NCBI GenBank assembly: GCA_017550525.1
Contig: JAFZOU010000093.1
Span: forward strand, 1 to 32,250
Source: Bacteroidales bacterium
GTDB lineage: Bacteria; Bacteroidota; Bacteroidia; Bacteroidales; UBA932
Reading direction: 5' to 3'
Length of the DNA: 32,250 nucleotides
Shown here: positions 6,186 to 13,166 of the stretch, in pieces
Position numbering within the stretch: position 1 is the stretch's first letter
How the letters are laid out: each line of letters starts with the position of its first letter
The notes under the pieces: model-generated
What the model saw: the letters and a program-made list of their open reading frames with translations, nothing else
The model's database searches: none
Told to the model about the DNA's origin: nothing
Position numbers and translations under genes: made by a program

Positions 6186-7328
6186 ATGGAAATGACTAAT
6201 CCTTTCTACCTGACTGGAATAATCCCTGAGAAGTATTTTTGCGACAGGGAGAGGGAGACGGACCTGATCATTACCCAGGTCCGCAACCAGAGCAATGTCC
6301 TTCTGACTTCATCACGCAGGATGGGTAAGACTCAGCTTATCCGTCATATCTTCAATGATGAGAGGATAAGTAAGAATTACCATACCTTCTATGTTGATAT
6401 CTATGCGACAGGGTCTCTGCAGGAAATGGTGTTCTTCCTCGGAAAGGCTATCTACCAGGAATTGGTTCCGGAAGGGAAGAAGGCGCTGAAGTTGTTCCTG
6501 AGTACCATCAGGTCACTTGCAGCCGCATTCAGCGTGAGTCCTGTTACCGGTGAGCCTCAGGTCAACCTACAGTTGGGTGACATCCTGCAGCCGGAGCTGT
6601 CCCTGGAAGAGATATTTGAATACCTCGAGAAGGCGGACAGGCCCTGCATAGTGGCGATAGATGAGTTCCAGCAGATCTCCCGTTATCCGGAGAAGAACGT
6701 TGAGGCGCTCCTGAGGACACAGATCCAAAAAATGAATAACTGCCATTTCATATTCTCCGGCAGTAACAGGCATATCCTGGAGCAGATGTTCTCGTCATAT
6801 TCAAAACCGTTCTACAACAGCGCCCAGCCCGTTCATCTGGGATGCATAGAGCGGTCGAAATATGTGGATTTCGTAGTTGAGCATTTCCGTGAAGCCGGGA
6901 TTGAGATCTCTCCGGAAGTGGTCGGGGACTGCTATGACCAGTTCGAGGGCTACACTTACTACAACCACAAGGTCTTCCACGATATCTTTGCGTTTGCCGC
7001 TCCCGGGGAAGCCGTGGACGGGGAGACGGTAAGGAAGACCATAGATGCGATCCTTGAGGAGAACGGACATACTTATTCCGAGATCATGTCATCTCTTCCC
7101 ATCCCGATGAAGCAGATGCTGGCTGCGGTGGCGAAGGAAAACCCCGCCAGGAAACCCATGTCGGGTGCCTTCGTGAAAAGGAATGCCCTACCTTCTCCAA
7201 GCTCGGCGCAGAAGGCCATCGCCAAACTGCTTGACGAGCAGCTCATAACCTACCGAGTTGTCGATAACGAAAAGGAATACAGCATAACGGACAAGTTCTT
7301 CGAGCGCTGGCTGAGGGAAACCTACTGA
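6186..7328 (+). CDS. AAA-family ATPase (archaeal ATPase_2-like) with C-terminal winged helix
   Basis: This 380-residue cytoplasmic protein has a P-loop NTPase domain: Walker A SSRRMGKT at residues 42-49, Walker B CIVAIDEF with Asp159/Glu160, and a sensor-1-like FIFSGSNRH near 189-196. The layout, beginning FYLTGIIPEKYFCDRERE, fits the ATPase_2 group common in archaea and Bacteroidota. The C-terminal ~70 residues (SSAQKAIAKLLDEQLITYRVVDNEKEYSITDKFFERWLRE) look like a winged helix, consistent with DNA or partner binding. Function is not established for the group. It is a single gene with a dedicated promoter, repeated half-sites upstream, and no partner nuclease or toxin beside it. It lies in the block lacking the ATCGGCC heptamer, which hints at acquisition. 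Confidence 0.85.
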   Translation: MEMTNPFYLTGIIPEKYFCDRERETDLIITQVRNQSNVLLTSSRRMGKTQLIRHIFNDERISKNYHTFYVDIYATGSLQEMVFFLGKAIYQELVPEGKKALKLFLSTIRSLAAAFSVSPVTGEPQVNLQLGDILQPELSLEEIFEYLEKADRPCIVAIDEFQQISRYPEKNVEALLRTQIQKMNNCHFIFSGSNRHILEQMFSSYSKPFYNSAQPVHLGCIERSKYVDFVVEHFREAGIEISPEVVGDCYDQFEGYTYYNHKVFHDIFAFAAPGEAVDGETVRKTIDAILEENGHTYSEIMSSLPIPMKQMLAAVAKENPARKPMSGAFVKRNALPSPSSAQKAIAKLLDEQLITYRVVDNEKEYSITDKFFERWLRETY

Positions 7329-7378
7329 TGCATCATTCTCCAGATCATTCGGGCCTTCGTAATATGGCGGATTTTCCG

Positions 7379-7386
7379 TATATTTG
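7379..7386 (+). promoter_or_regulatory. Promoter -7 box of redox/folding operon
   Basis: TATATTTG precedes the lipoprotein start by 18 bases. A TTCG element 19 bases upstream (7356-7359) may serve as -33. The surrounding sequence duplicates the fucosidase promoter. Confidence 0.6.
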
Positions 7387-7404
7387 AATGCTAATCAAAT
7401 GACA

Positions 7405-7920
7405 ATGAAACGAATCCTTCTCCTCCTCACCGCTGCACTTATGGTCCTTTCCTGTGGACAGGGCGGCAGCCAGGCCCCGGCCGTAGTTCCTTCTGAGTAT
7501 CAATCAAGCAATCAAGACAATATGCAAAGAGTACGTGATTTCTTGCACAAGACAGGCTATTATTTCCTTGCCACCATTGACGGAGACAAGCCTCAGGTGC
7601 GTCCTTTCGGCACCGCCGAGATCATAGAGGGTAAACTCTATATCCAGACCGGACACGTCAAGAACGTGGCCAGGCAGATAGAGGCCAACCCTAAGGTGGC
7701 CATCTGCGCCTTCGATGCAGAGGGAGGAGAGTGGCTCCGCATCAATGCCACCCTGGTGGAAGACCCCCGCGTGGAGATAAAGAAGGCAATGCTGGACGCC
7801 TATCCCAGCCTCCGCAATATGTACAACGAGAATGACGGCAACACCGCGGTCTACTTCCTCAAGGACGCCAAGGCCACCATCAGCGCCTTCACCCACGAAC
7901 CCATTGAGATAGATTTCTAG
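7405..7920 (+). CDS. Pyridoxamine 5'-phosphate oxidase-like flavin split-barrel lipoprotein
   Basis: This 171-residue protein starts with a lipoprotein signal (MKRILLLLTAALMVLSC) and a short linker. A flavin-binding split-barrel domain follows from about residue 40: FLATIDGDKPQVRPFGTAEIIEGKLYIQTGHVKNVARQIEANPKVAICAF. Family members bind FMN, F420 or heme; most are cytoplasmic, so export to the envelope is unusual. The start at 7405 was chosen for its complete signal peptide; an ATG six bases upstream is possible. An internal ATG near 7522 would give a leader-free cytoplasmic form. One base separates it from the nitroreductase gene, so the two are co-transcribed. The signal-coding start is nearly identical in DNA to the start of the fucosidase gene, suggesting the signal was acquired secondarily. 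Confidence 0.82.
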   Translation: MKRILLLLTAALMVLSCGQGGSQAPAVVPSEYQSSNQDNMQRVRDFLHKTGYYFLATIDGDKPQVRPFGTAEIIEGKLYIQTGHVKNVARQIEANPKVAICAFDAEGGEWLRINATLVEDPRVEIKKAMLDAYPSLRNMYNENDGNTAVYFLKDAKATISAFTHEPIEIDF

Positions 7921-7921
7921 T

Positions 7922-8599
7922 ATGGAACTGATAGAAGCCATCAGGCAGCGCCATTCTGTCCGCCGCTACACGGACAGGCCCATCGATGTATCGGCCTTAG
8001 CCACTCTCAGGGTGGAGATAGAGCGCATCAACGCGGAGACCGGACTCCACGTCCAGATCATCGTGGATGAGCCAAAGGGATTCAGCGGGTTTGGGATAAC
8101 CACCTACGGGCAGTTCTCCGGAGTGAGGAACTACATCGTGATGGCCGCCCCCAGAGGCCGCGAGTGGGAAGAGAAGGTGGGGTACTATGGGGAGAAGCTC
8201 GTCCTCCTCGCCCAGACCCTCGGCCTCAACACCTGCTGGGCCGGGCTCACGTACAAGAAGATTCCCGGCACCTTCACCCTTTCTGACGGCGAGAAGATCC
8301 ACTGCATGATCTCCCTCGGGTACGGAGAGGACCAGGGCAGGCAGCACCCCCAGAAGCCCGCGGAGAAATTCTTTGAGGCCGATGGTGAAGTGCCGCAGTG
8401 GTTCAGGGAAGGCCTCGAGGCGGCCCTCCTCGCCCCTACGGCGGTCAACCAGCAGAAATTCAAGTTCATCCTCCGGGAAGGCAACAAGGTGGCCACCAGG
8501 ACCTTCTTCTCACCCTGGGGATACACCGTCATAGACCTCGGCATAGCCAAGTACCACTTCGAGATAGGTGCCGGGAAGGGGAACTTTGAGTGGGCATAA
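7922..8599 (+). CDS. Nitroreductase-family flavoprotein
   Basis: This 225-residue cytoplasmic protein of the nitroreductase fold resembles the TM1586-type putative nitroreductase subfamily. The N-terminal flavin-binding motif ELIEAIRQRHSVRRYTDRPI is clear, followed by LVLLAQTLGLNTCWAGLTY, and HCMISLGYGE typical of the dimer core. A second half (LEAALLAPTAVNQQKFKF) contains the APTAVNQQ segment. The enzyme presumably binds FMN and uses NAD(P)H; its substrate is unknown. It starts one base after the split-barrel gene and is followed after 18 bases by an FKBP gene, placing it mid-operon. A redox role together with the preceding flavin-fold protein is reasonable inference. Confidence 0.87.
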   Translation: MELIEAIRQRHSVRRYTDRPIDVSALATLRVEIERINAETGLHVQIIVDEPKGFSGFGITTYGQFSGVRNYIVMAAPRGREWEEKVGYYGEKLVLLAQTLGLNTCWAGLTYKKIPGTFTLSDGEKIHCMISLGYGEDQGRQHPQKPAEKFFEADGEVPQWFREGLEAALLAPTAVNQQKFKFILREGNKVATRTFFSPWGYTVIDLGIAKYHFEIGAGKGNFEWA

Positions 8600-8617
8600 G
8601 CGTGAAAACAGCAGGCT

Positions 8618-9037
8618 ATGCAAAATAGGAAAAAGAAAAGACCCAATCCCTACAAGGAAGCCAACGAAGTGTTCCTCCAGGTGAAAGCCCAGGAGGAGGG
8701 GATTGTCGTCCTCGATAACGGTGTAATGTACCGCGTCCTGGAAGAGGGTCACGACACAAAAAAGCCTACGCCACGTAGCATCGTCTATGTCCACTACACG
8801 GGCCGATTGATTGACGGAACAGTCTTTGACACCACGGAAGGGGAGCAGCTCCCCGCGCTCTTTATGGTGGGGGACCTCATCATGGGCTGGCAGATAGTCC
8901 TCACCCGTATGCGTGAGGGTGACAAGTGGGAGGTCTATATCCCTGCCAAATGGGGCTATGGAGCCACTAAGATGGATGACATCCCAGCCCACAGCACCCT
9001 GATCTTTACCCTGGAACTTGTAAAGATTGAGAGATGA
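8618..9037 (+). CDS. FKBP-type peptidyl-prolyl cis-trans isomerase
   Basis: This 139-residue protein has no signal peptide and a basic N-terminus. A single FKBP domain occupies residues ~30-138: SIVYVHYTGRLIDGTVFDTT, then IMGWQIVLTRMREGDKWEVYIPAKWGYGA, and IPAHSTLIFTLELVKI. These segments are the family's active-site signatures. It should catalyse proline isomerisation and help protein folding in the cytoplasm. The short length fits minimal FKBPs rather than the longer exported FkpA/Mip types. The stop overlaps the next gene's start in an ATGA arrangement, showing tight translational coupling. Confidence 0.9.
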   Translation: MQNRKKKRPNPYKEANEVFLQVKAQEEGIVVLDNGVMYRVLEEGHDTKKPTPRSIVYVHYTGRLIDGTVFDTTEGEQLPALFMVGDLIMGWQIVLTRMREGDKWEVYIPAKWGYGATKMDDIPAHSTLIFTLELVKIER

Positions 9038-9294
9038 GTACCCTTACAATCTATCTTATCGGCATCAACATCCTGACCTTCCTAATCTACGGTGCCGACA
9101 AGTGGAAGGCCCGGAAGGACAGGTGGCGTATCCCTGAGGACACACTCATCTGGCTGGCTATCGTGGGCGGCAGCATCGGGGCCCTTCTTGCGATGTACCT
9201 CTTCCGCCACAAGATCAGGGACAGGATATTCTCGCTGGGCGTACCTGCCATCATCGCTGTGCAGGTAGCCGTTTATTACTTCTTCCTGAGATAA
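9034..9294 (+). CDS. DUF1294-family small membrane protein
   Basis: This 86-residue protein has hydrophobic spans at about residues 3-20, 40-58 and 68-85. It shows the DUF1294 signature: FLIYGADKWKARKDRWRIPEDTLIWLAIVGGSIGALLAMYLFRHKIR. The family is widespread, located in the inner membrane, and has no settled function. It overlaps the FKBP gene by four bases and is the last gene of the rightward operon. A dispersed hairpin repeat follows before the convergent arginine operon. Confidence 0.88.
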   Translation: MSTLTIYLIGINILTFLIYGADKWKARKDRWRIPEDTLIWLAIVGGSIGALLAMYLFRHKIRDRIFSLGVPAIIAVQVAVYYFFLR

Positions 9295-9319
9295 ATATTG
9301 CTATGCTCCCAGCAAAAGT

Positions 9320-9360
9320 CCCTCCCCCGAGGGGAGGGGTTTCGGGAGGGGGTAACGTGA
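9320..9360 (+). repeat. Dispersed GC-rich hairpin repeat, copy 2
   Basis: The hairpin CCCTCCCC, loop CGA, GGGGAGGG (9320-9338) is followed by a G-rich tail ending GGTAACGTGA. It matches the repeat at 51-89 in inverted orientation. It lies between the 3' ends of two converging operons and could act as a bidirectional transcription barrier. Confidence 0.75.
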
Positions 9361-9373
9361 GCGAAGATGGTTG

Positions 9374-10375
9374 CTAAGCACCAAGCGTAGCGACCATAAC
9401 CGCTTTGATGGTGTGCATGCGGTTTTCGGCCTCGTCGAAGACTATGCTGGCGGGGCTTTCAAACACGTCCTCAGTTACTTCAACGCCATTGAGGCCGAAT
9501 TTCTGGAAGACGTCCTCTCCAACCTTTGTCTCACGGTTGTGGTAGGCGGGGAGGCAGTGCATGAACTTGCATTTAGGGTTGCCGGTGGCAGCCATAAGAT
9601 CGGAATTCACCTGGAAGGGCCTTAGGAGTTCGATGCGTTCTTTCCACACTGAATCCGGTTCTCCCATGGATACCCATACGTCCGTGTAGAGGAAGTCGCA
9701 GCCCTTCACGCCGGCCTTGGGGTCATCGGTGATGGTGATGCGGGCACCTGTTTCTGCGGCAATCTTACGGCACTGCTCCACAAGTTCAGGGGCGGGCTGG
9801 AGGGCCTTGGGGGCCACAATCCTCACGTCCATTCCCATCTTGGCGCCGCCAACGAGGAGGCTGTTTCCCATATTGAAGCGGGCGTCTCCAAGGTAGGCGT
9901 AGGAAACCTCACGAAGGGGCTTGTCTACGTGCTCACTCATAGTGAGGAAATCGGCCAGAATCTGGGTGGGATGGAATTCATTGGTGAGGCCGTTCCATAC
10001 GGGAACGCCGGCGTACTGGGCCAGCTCTTCAACGGTCTTCTGGGCAAAGCCGCGGTACTCTATTCCGTCGTACATGCGTCCAAGCACGCGGGCGGTATCC
10101 TTCATAGACTCCTTTATGCCGATCTGGCTACCGGTAGGGCCAAGGTACGTCACGTGGGCGCCCTGGTCATAGGCCGCGGTTTCAAACGCGCAGCGGGTGC
10201 GGGTGGAAGTCTTTTCAAAGATGAGGGCTATGTTCTTGCCCTTGAGGCGCGGCTGTTCAGTGCCTGCGTATTTTGCCTTTTTGAGTTCTGCGGCAAGGTC
10301 CAGGAGATACTGGATTTCCTTGGGGCTGAAGTCCAGCAGCTTAAGGAAGCTGCGGTTTCTGAGATTGTATGCCAT
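9374..10375 (-). CDS. arcB: Ornithine carbamoyltransferase (catabolic context)
   Basis: This 333-residue protein interconverts citrulline plus phosphate with ornithine plus carbamoyl phosphate. Family signatures are complete: carbamoyl-phosphate loop STRTR (57-61), HPTQ (135-138), SMGEP (236-240) and HCLPAYHN (273-280). Length and motifs match classical OTCases rather than the shorter N-succinylornithine transcarbamylase typical of Bacteroides arginine biosynthesis. It follows carbamate kinase by four bases and is the last gene of the leftward operon, so the catabolic, ATP-yielding direction is likely. The symbol arcB rests on this context, since argF-type enzymes share the same motifs. Confidence 0.93.
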   Translation of the reverse strand: MAYNLRNRSFLKLLDFSPKEIQYLLDLAAELKKAKYAGTEQPRLKGKNIALIFEKTSTRTRCAFETAAYDQGAHVTYLGPTGSQIGIKESMKDTARVLGRMYDGIEYRGFAQKTVEELAQYAGVPVWNGLTNEFHPTQILADFLTMSEHVDKPLREVSYAYLGDARFNMGNSLLVGGAKMGMDVRIVAPKALQPAPELVEQCRKIAAETGARITITDDPKAGVKGCDFLYTDVWVSMGEPDSVWKERIELLRPFQVNSDLMAATGNPKCKFMHCLPAYHNRETKVGEDVFQKFGLNGVEVTEDVFESPASIVFDEAENRMHTIKAVMVATLGA

Positions 10376-10379
10376 AGTT

Positions 10380-11288
10380 TTAAGGAATTATTCTGGTTCC
10401 GCAGGCGGGGTTTTCAAGCTCCCCTGCCTCTGTAATTATACACTGTTTTCCGCCGTTTTCCACAAACATGATGGCGGCTCTCACCTTGGGTGCCATGGAG
10501 CCTTCGGCAAACTGACCCTGCGCAAGAAGTTCCTTTGCGCGGGCCACGGTGATGGTGTCAAGGGCCTCTTCACCGGGCTTACGGAAGTTGATATACACCT
10601 TGGGGACGTCCGTGAGGATGTAGAATTCATCGGCCTTCATTGTGACGGCGGCAAGGGCGCTGGCAAGGTCCTTGTCAATGACGGCTTCAATGCCCTTAAG
10701 GCCGTCAGGAGTGCGTACGACGGGGATTCCGCCGCCGCCAACGGTGATGACAATTGCGCCTTCGCGGGCAAGCCTTTCCACTACGTCTATGTTATTTATG
10801 CCGATAGGCCTGGGGGAAGGCACAACCTTTCTCCAGCCAAGGCCGCGGGGGTCTTCCTTGTACGTGGCGCCGTCCAGGGGGCATTCCTTGTAGTAGGGGC
10901 CCACGAACTTGGTGGGGTTGAGGAAGGCGGGGTCATCGGCCCGTACCTCCACGCGCGTGACGATTGAGATAACCTTGCGGCCGGCGGCAACCTTGTCCAT
11001 TCCGGTCTCGATTAGGTAGGCTATTGAGCCCTGGGTTTCGGCGCCGCAGAAGTCCATGGGCATGGCGGGAAGGCCGAACTCCTTGCTTCCGGCCTCCTGC
11101 CTCAGGAGTTCATTTCCCACCTGAGGGCCGTTTCCATGGCCGATAACTATGTTGTAGCCGCGTTCAAAAAGGTGCCCAAGCTGGGCGCAGGTGCGGGTGA
11201 CATTCTCTGTCTGCTCCTCAAAGGTACCCTTCTGGCCGGCCCTGAGGAGCGCATTGCCGCCAAAGGCGATCATTGCAAGTTTTGCCAT
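10380..11288 (-). CDS. arcC: Carbamate kinase
   Basis: This 302-residue amino-acid-kinase-fold enzyme transfers phosphate from carbamoyl phosphate to ADP, giving ATP, ammonia and CO2. Motifs are typical: IAFGGNALL at the N-terminus, [16 protein letters not shown], the [10 protein letters not shown] segment, [12 protein letters not shown] and [18 protein letters not shown]. Length is standard. It lies four bases upstream of the OTC gene and six bases downstream of the deiminase-like gene. It supplies the energy-yielding step of the pathway. No internal damage is seen. Confidence 0.94.
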   Translation of the reverse strand: MAKLAMIAFGGNALLRAGQKGTFEEQTENVTRTCAQLGHLFERGYNIVIGHGNGPQVGNELLRQEAGSKEFGLPAMPMDFCGAETQGSIAYLIETGMDKVAAGRKVISIVTRVEVRADDPAFLNPTKFVGPYYKECPLDGATYKEDPRGLGWRKVVPSPRPIGINNIDVVERLAREGAIVITVGGGGIPVVRTPDGLKGIEAVIDKDLASALAAVTMKADEFYILTDVPKVYINFRKPGEEALDTITVARAKELLAQGQFAEGSMAPKVRAAIMFVENGGKQCIITEAGELENPACGTRIIP

Positions 11289-11294
11289 AGTAGT

Positions 11295-12209
11295 TTAGTC
11301 TCTTCTTAGAGGAAGGGTAGAGCAGCGGAGAAGCCCGCCCATCTTGGAAATCTCACGGTAGGGGACAGTCTCAACGGTCATTCCCCATTTCTCCTCCATA
11401 TGCTTTTTAAGGCGAAGGAAATGCTCTTCCACAACCACCACTTCCGGGGAGATGGAGAATATGTTGGAGTTCATCCAGTACATTTCCTCAGTTGTGATCT
11501 CAAAGGTGTTTTCCGGGCCGAACATCTCTACAAGGTGATCGGCATCCCTGGGATTGAGGAAGCCCCTCTTGTATATGATGCACTTGTCCTTTCCCACCGG
11601 CATAAAGGTGCAGTCAAGGTGAAGGATACCCTCGTAGGGGTCAGTGTCACTCTTTCTGAGGTTGAGGGGGATGATTCTCTTGCCGGGGAAAATCATCTTC
11701 AGGTAATCCAGCGCCAGGCGGTTTGTGCGGGCCGTTTTCACGGAAGGGTAATCCTCAAAGGCGTACTGGCCAAGGAAGATGATGTCGTTATACAGCACCA
11801 CGTCTCCGCCTTCCACGTGGACGGTTTCCGGAAGGTTGTAGATGTCCTTGTAGTGGATTTGCCTGTAGATGCTTCCATAGGCGTCAATCTCCTCCTGACG
11901 GTCCGGGATGATGTTTGAGACAATGATTTTGTCGTCAATCACAAATCCCACGTCACGGGCAAAAACCTGGTTACAGTCCGGCACAAGATCCGGCCTGTAC
12001 ACCGTTACGTCGTACTTTTTGAGGATACGCTCAAAGGCATTCATCTCCTCAATGATATCCTTTTCTTCCGGGTACACGCCGTGGAGGACACTCTCGTAGG
12101 ACTTGCTGTCAAAGGTTTGGTCCAGGGTGGGGGTGCCGCCATTTGAATATGGCAGCCCAAGTACTACTTCCCTCAGGCGGGATGTCTCGTTTTGTACGTG
12201 AAGTTTCAT
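11295..12209 (-). CDS. Compact arginine deiminase/amidinotransferase-fold enzyme
   Basis: This 304-residue enzyme belongs to the guanidino-modifying superfamily (arginine deiminase, DDAH, amidinotransferase). Seen residues: FARDVGF, the EGGD motif at 133-136, HLD at 197-199, and a C-terminal nucleophile Cys296 in RCSTLPLRRD. Classical ArcA is about 400-410 residues and contains an extra helical domain that is absent here. The start at 12209 overlaps the stop of the permease gene (ATGA), so the longer upstream frame was rejected. Its place before arcC and arcB points to arginine-to-citrulline conversion. Citrulline hydrolysis, DDAH-like activity or another guanidino substrate cannot be excluded. 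Confidence 0.8.
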   Translation of the reverse strand: MKLHVQNETSRLREVVLGLPYSNGGTPTLDQTFDSKSYESVLHGVYPEEKDIIEEMNAFERILKKYDVTVYRPDLVPDCNQVFARDVGFVIDDKIIVSNIIPDRQEEIDAYGSIYRQIHYKDIYNLPETVHVEGGDVVLYNDIIFLGQYAFEDYPSVKTARTNRLALDYLKMIFPGKRIIPLNLRKSDTDPYEGILHLDCTFMPVGKDKCIIYKRGFLNPRDADHLVEMFGPENTFEITTEEMYWMNSNIFSISPEVVVVEEHFLRLKKHMEEKWGMTVETVPYREISKMGGLLRCSTLPLRRD

Positions 12210-13099
12210 TGCTTCTTCAGTTGAAGTTGTGTAAGATAGATGCCCACAAGGCCTATTGTAAGGCCCACCCACTGCAGCCCGCGGAGGGTTTCCTCACCAA
12301 GGATGAAGGCCAGCACGGCGGTTACAAGAGGCACCACTGCAAGGAACACGCTGGTGCGCGCAACGCCAAGTTTCCCAATTGCATAGGCCCAGCTGGTATA
12401 AGCCGTTGCACTGCAAAGGAGGGCAAGCGCAAGGATGGGATAAATCACCGGCCAGCTGAGGTATAGACCAGGTTCAAAACTGCTTATACCCTTGGTGAAA
12501 AACATCGGGATGAAGAAGATGCTGCCAAAGAGGAATTGGTACATTACTATCACCGATGGCGAATATTCGTCGCTGAGAGCCTTTGTGAAGGCAATCTGGC
12601 TTACCTCAGATATCACTGCGATGAACAGGATGCCTATCCCCAGCCAGAACATGGGGCCCGTCTGTGTTGTGGTGTAGGTTACTATCCAAAGGCCGGCTAT
12701 GGCTATGAACACTCCAAGGATGTTCAGTTTGGAGAAACTCTCCTTGAAGATGAGCATTCCAACAATCATTGCAAAAATGGGGTTGGTGGCAATGATGAGA
12801 GACGTGATTGTGGGAGACTCCGTGAATTTGAGCCCGTATGTTTCTGCCAGGAAATAAATGAACGGCATACACAGCGAAAGGAGCAGGTACTTTATGATGT
12901 CTTTCCGCTTGATGAGCATTTTCTGCTTTGTAACAAGGTTGATTATCCACAGAAGCACCCCGGCCATCAGCATCCTTATGGGCACAAAGAATTCCACGGG
13001 AATCTGCAGCGCCAGAAGGCGGTCGGCCCAGATATATGACATTGCCCACAGGACCACCGTGAGCATGGCGCAAAGGTATGCGGTTACGTTCTTGTTCAT
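12206..13099 (-). CDS. EamA/DMT-superfamily permease
   Basis: This 297-residue inner-membrane protein has two EamA-like halves and about ten hydrophobic spans. It begins AYLCAMLTVVLWAMSYIWADRLL. The repeat is visible as SPTITSLIIATNPIFAMIVGMLIFKESFSKLNILGVFIAIAGL and ARTSVFLAVVPLVTAVLAFILGEETLRGLQWVGLTIGLVGIYL. It is first in the arginine operon and its stop overlaps the deiminase-like start by three bases, so it is translationally coupled. No ArcD antiporter is present in the window. It may import the guanidino substrate or export ornithine, which is inference from context. DMT carriers cannot be given a substrate from sequence. Confidence 0.87.
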   Translation of the reverse strand: MNKNVTAYLCAMLTVVLWAMSYIWADRLLALQIPVEFFVPIRMLMAGVLLWIINLVTKQKMLIKRKDIIKYLLLSLCMPFIYFLAETYGLKFTESPTITSLIIATNPIFAMIVGMLIFKESFSKLNILGVFIAIAGLWIVTYTTTQTGPMFWLGIGILFIAVISEVSQIAFTKALSDEYSPSVIVMYQFLFGSIFFIPMFFTKGISSFEPGLYLSWPVIYPILALALLCSATAYTSWAYAIGKLGVARTSVFLAVVPLVTAVLAFILGEETLRGLQWVGLTIGLVGIYLTQLQLKKQ

Positions 13100-13106
13100 A
13101 ATGTAA

Positions 13107-13150
13107 CAAATATAGCCATTTTCCCTTAAATCTGAAAGAGAAAATGGCTA
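13107..13150 (-). promoter_or_regulatory. Arginine-operon promoter with overlapping 11-bp dyad
   Basis: On the minus strand the -7 box TATATTTG (13114-13107) lies seven bases before the permease ATG. A perfect 11-bp inverted repeat, TAGCCATTTTC at 13113-13123 and its complement at 13140-13150, has a 16-base loop and covers the expected -33 area. It could be an operator, or the terminator of the upstream symporter gene; the T-tract is weak. Confidence 0.6.
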
Positions 13151-13166
13151 AATCTGTTATAACTTG

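Noticed and set aside
6186-7328. AAA ATPase as part of a multi-gene defence system
   Set aside because: No partner nuclease, toxin, reverse transcriptase or methylase lies next to it; the gene appears solitary.
9320-9338. Hairpin copy 2 as an ordinary Rho-independent terminator
   Set aside because: The stem is strong but no T-run follows on either strand, and the same sequence recurs at 51-89, so it is recorded as a repeat.
10197-10967. 256-residue plus-strand frame opposite carbamate kinase and OTC
   Set aside because: It runs antisense across two clearly conserved genes and has no promoter.
12536-13039. Plus- and minus-strand frames overlapping the EamA permease
   Set aside because: They are shadow frames; the permease frame alone shows membrane periodicity and family repeats.
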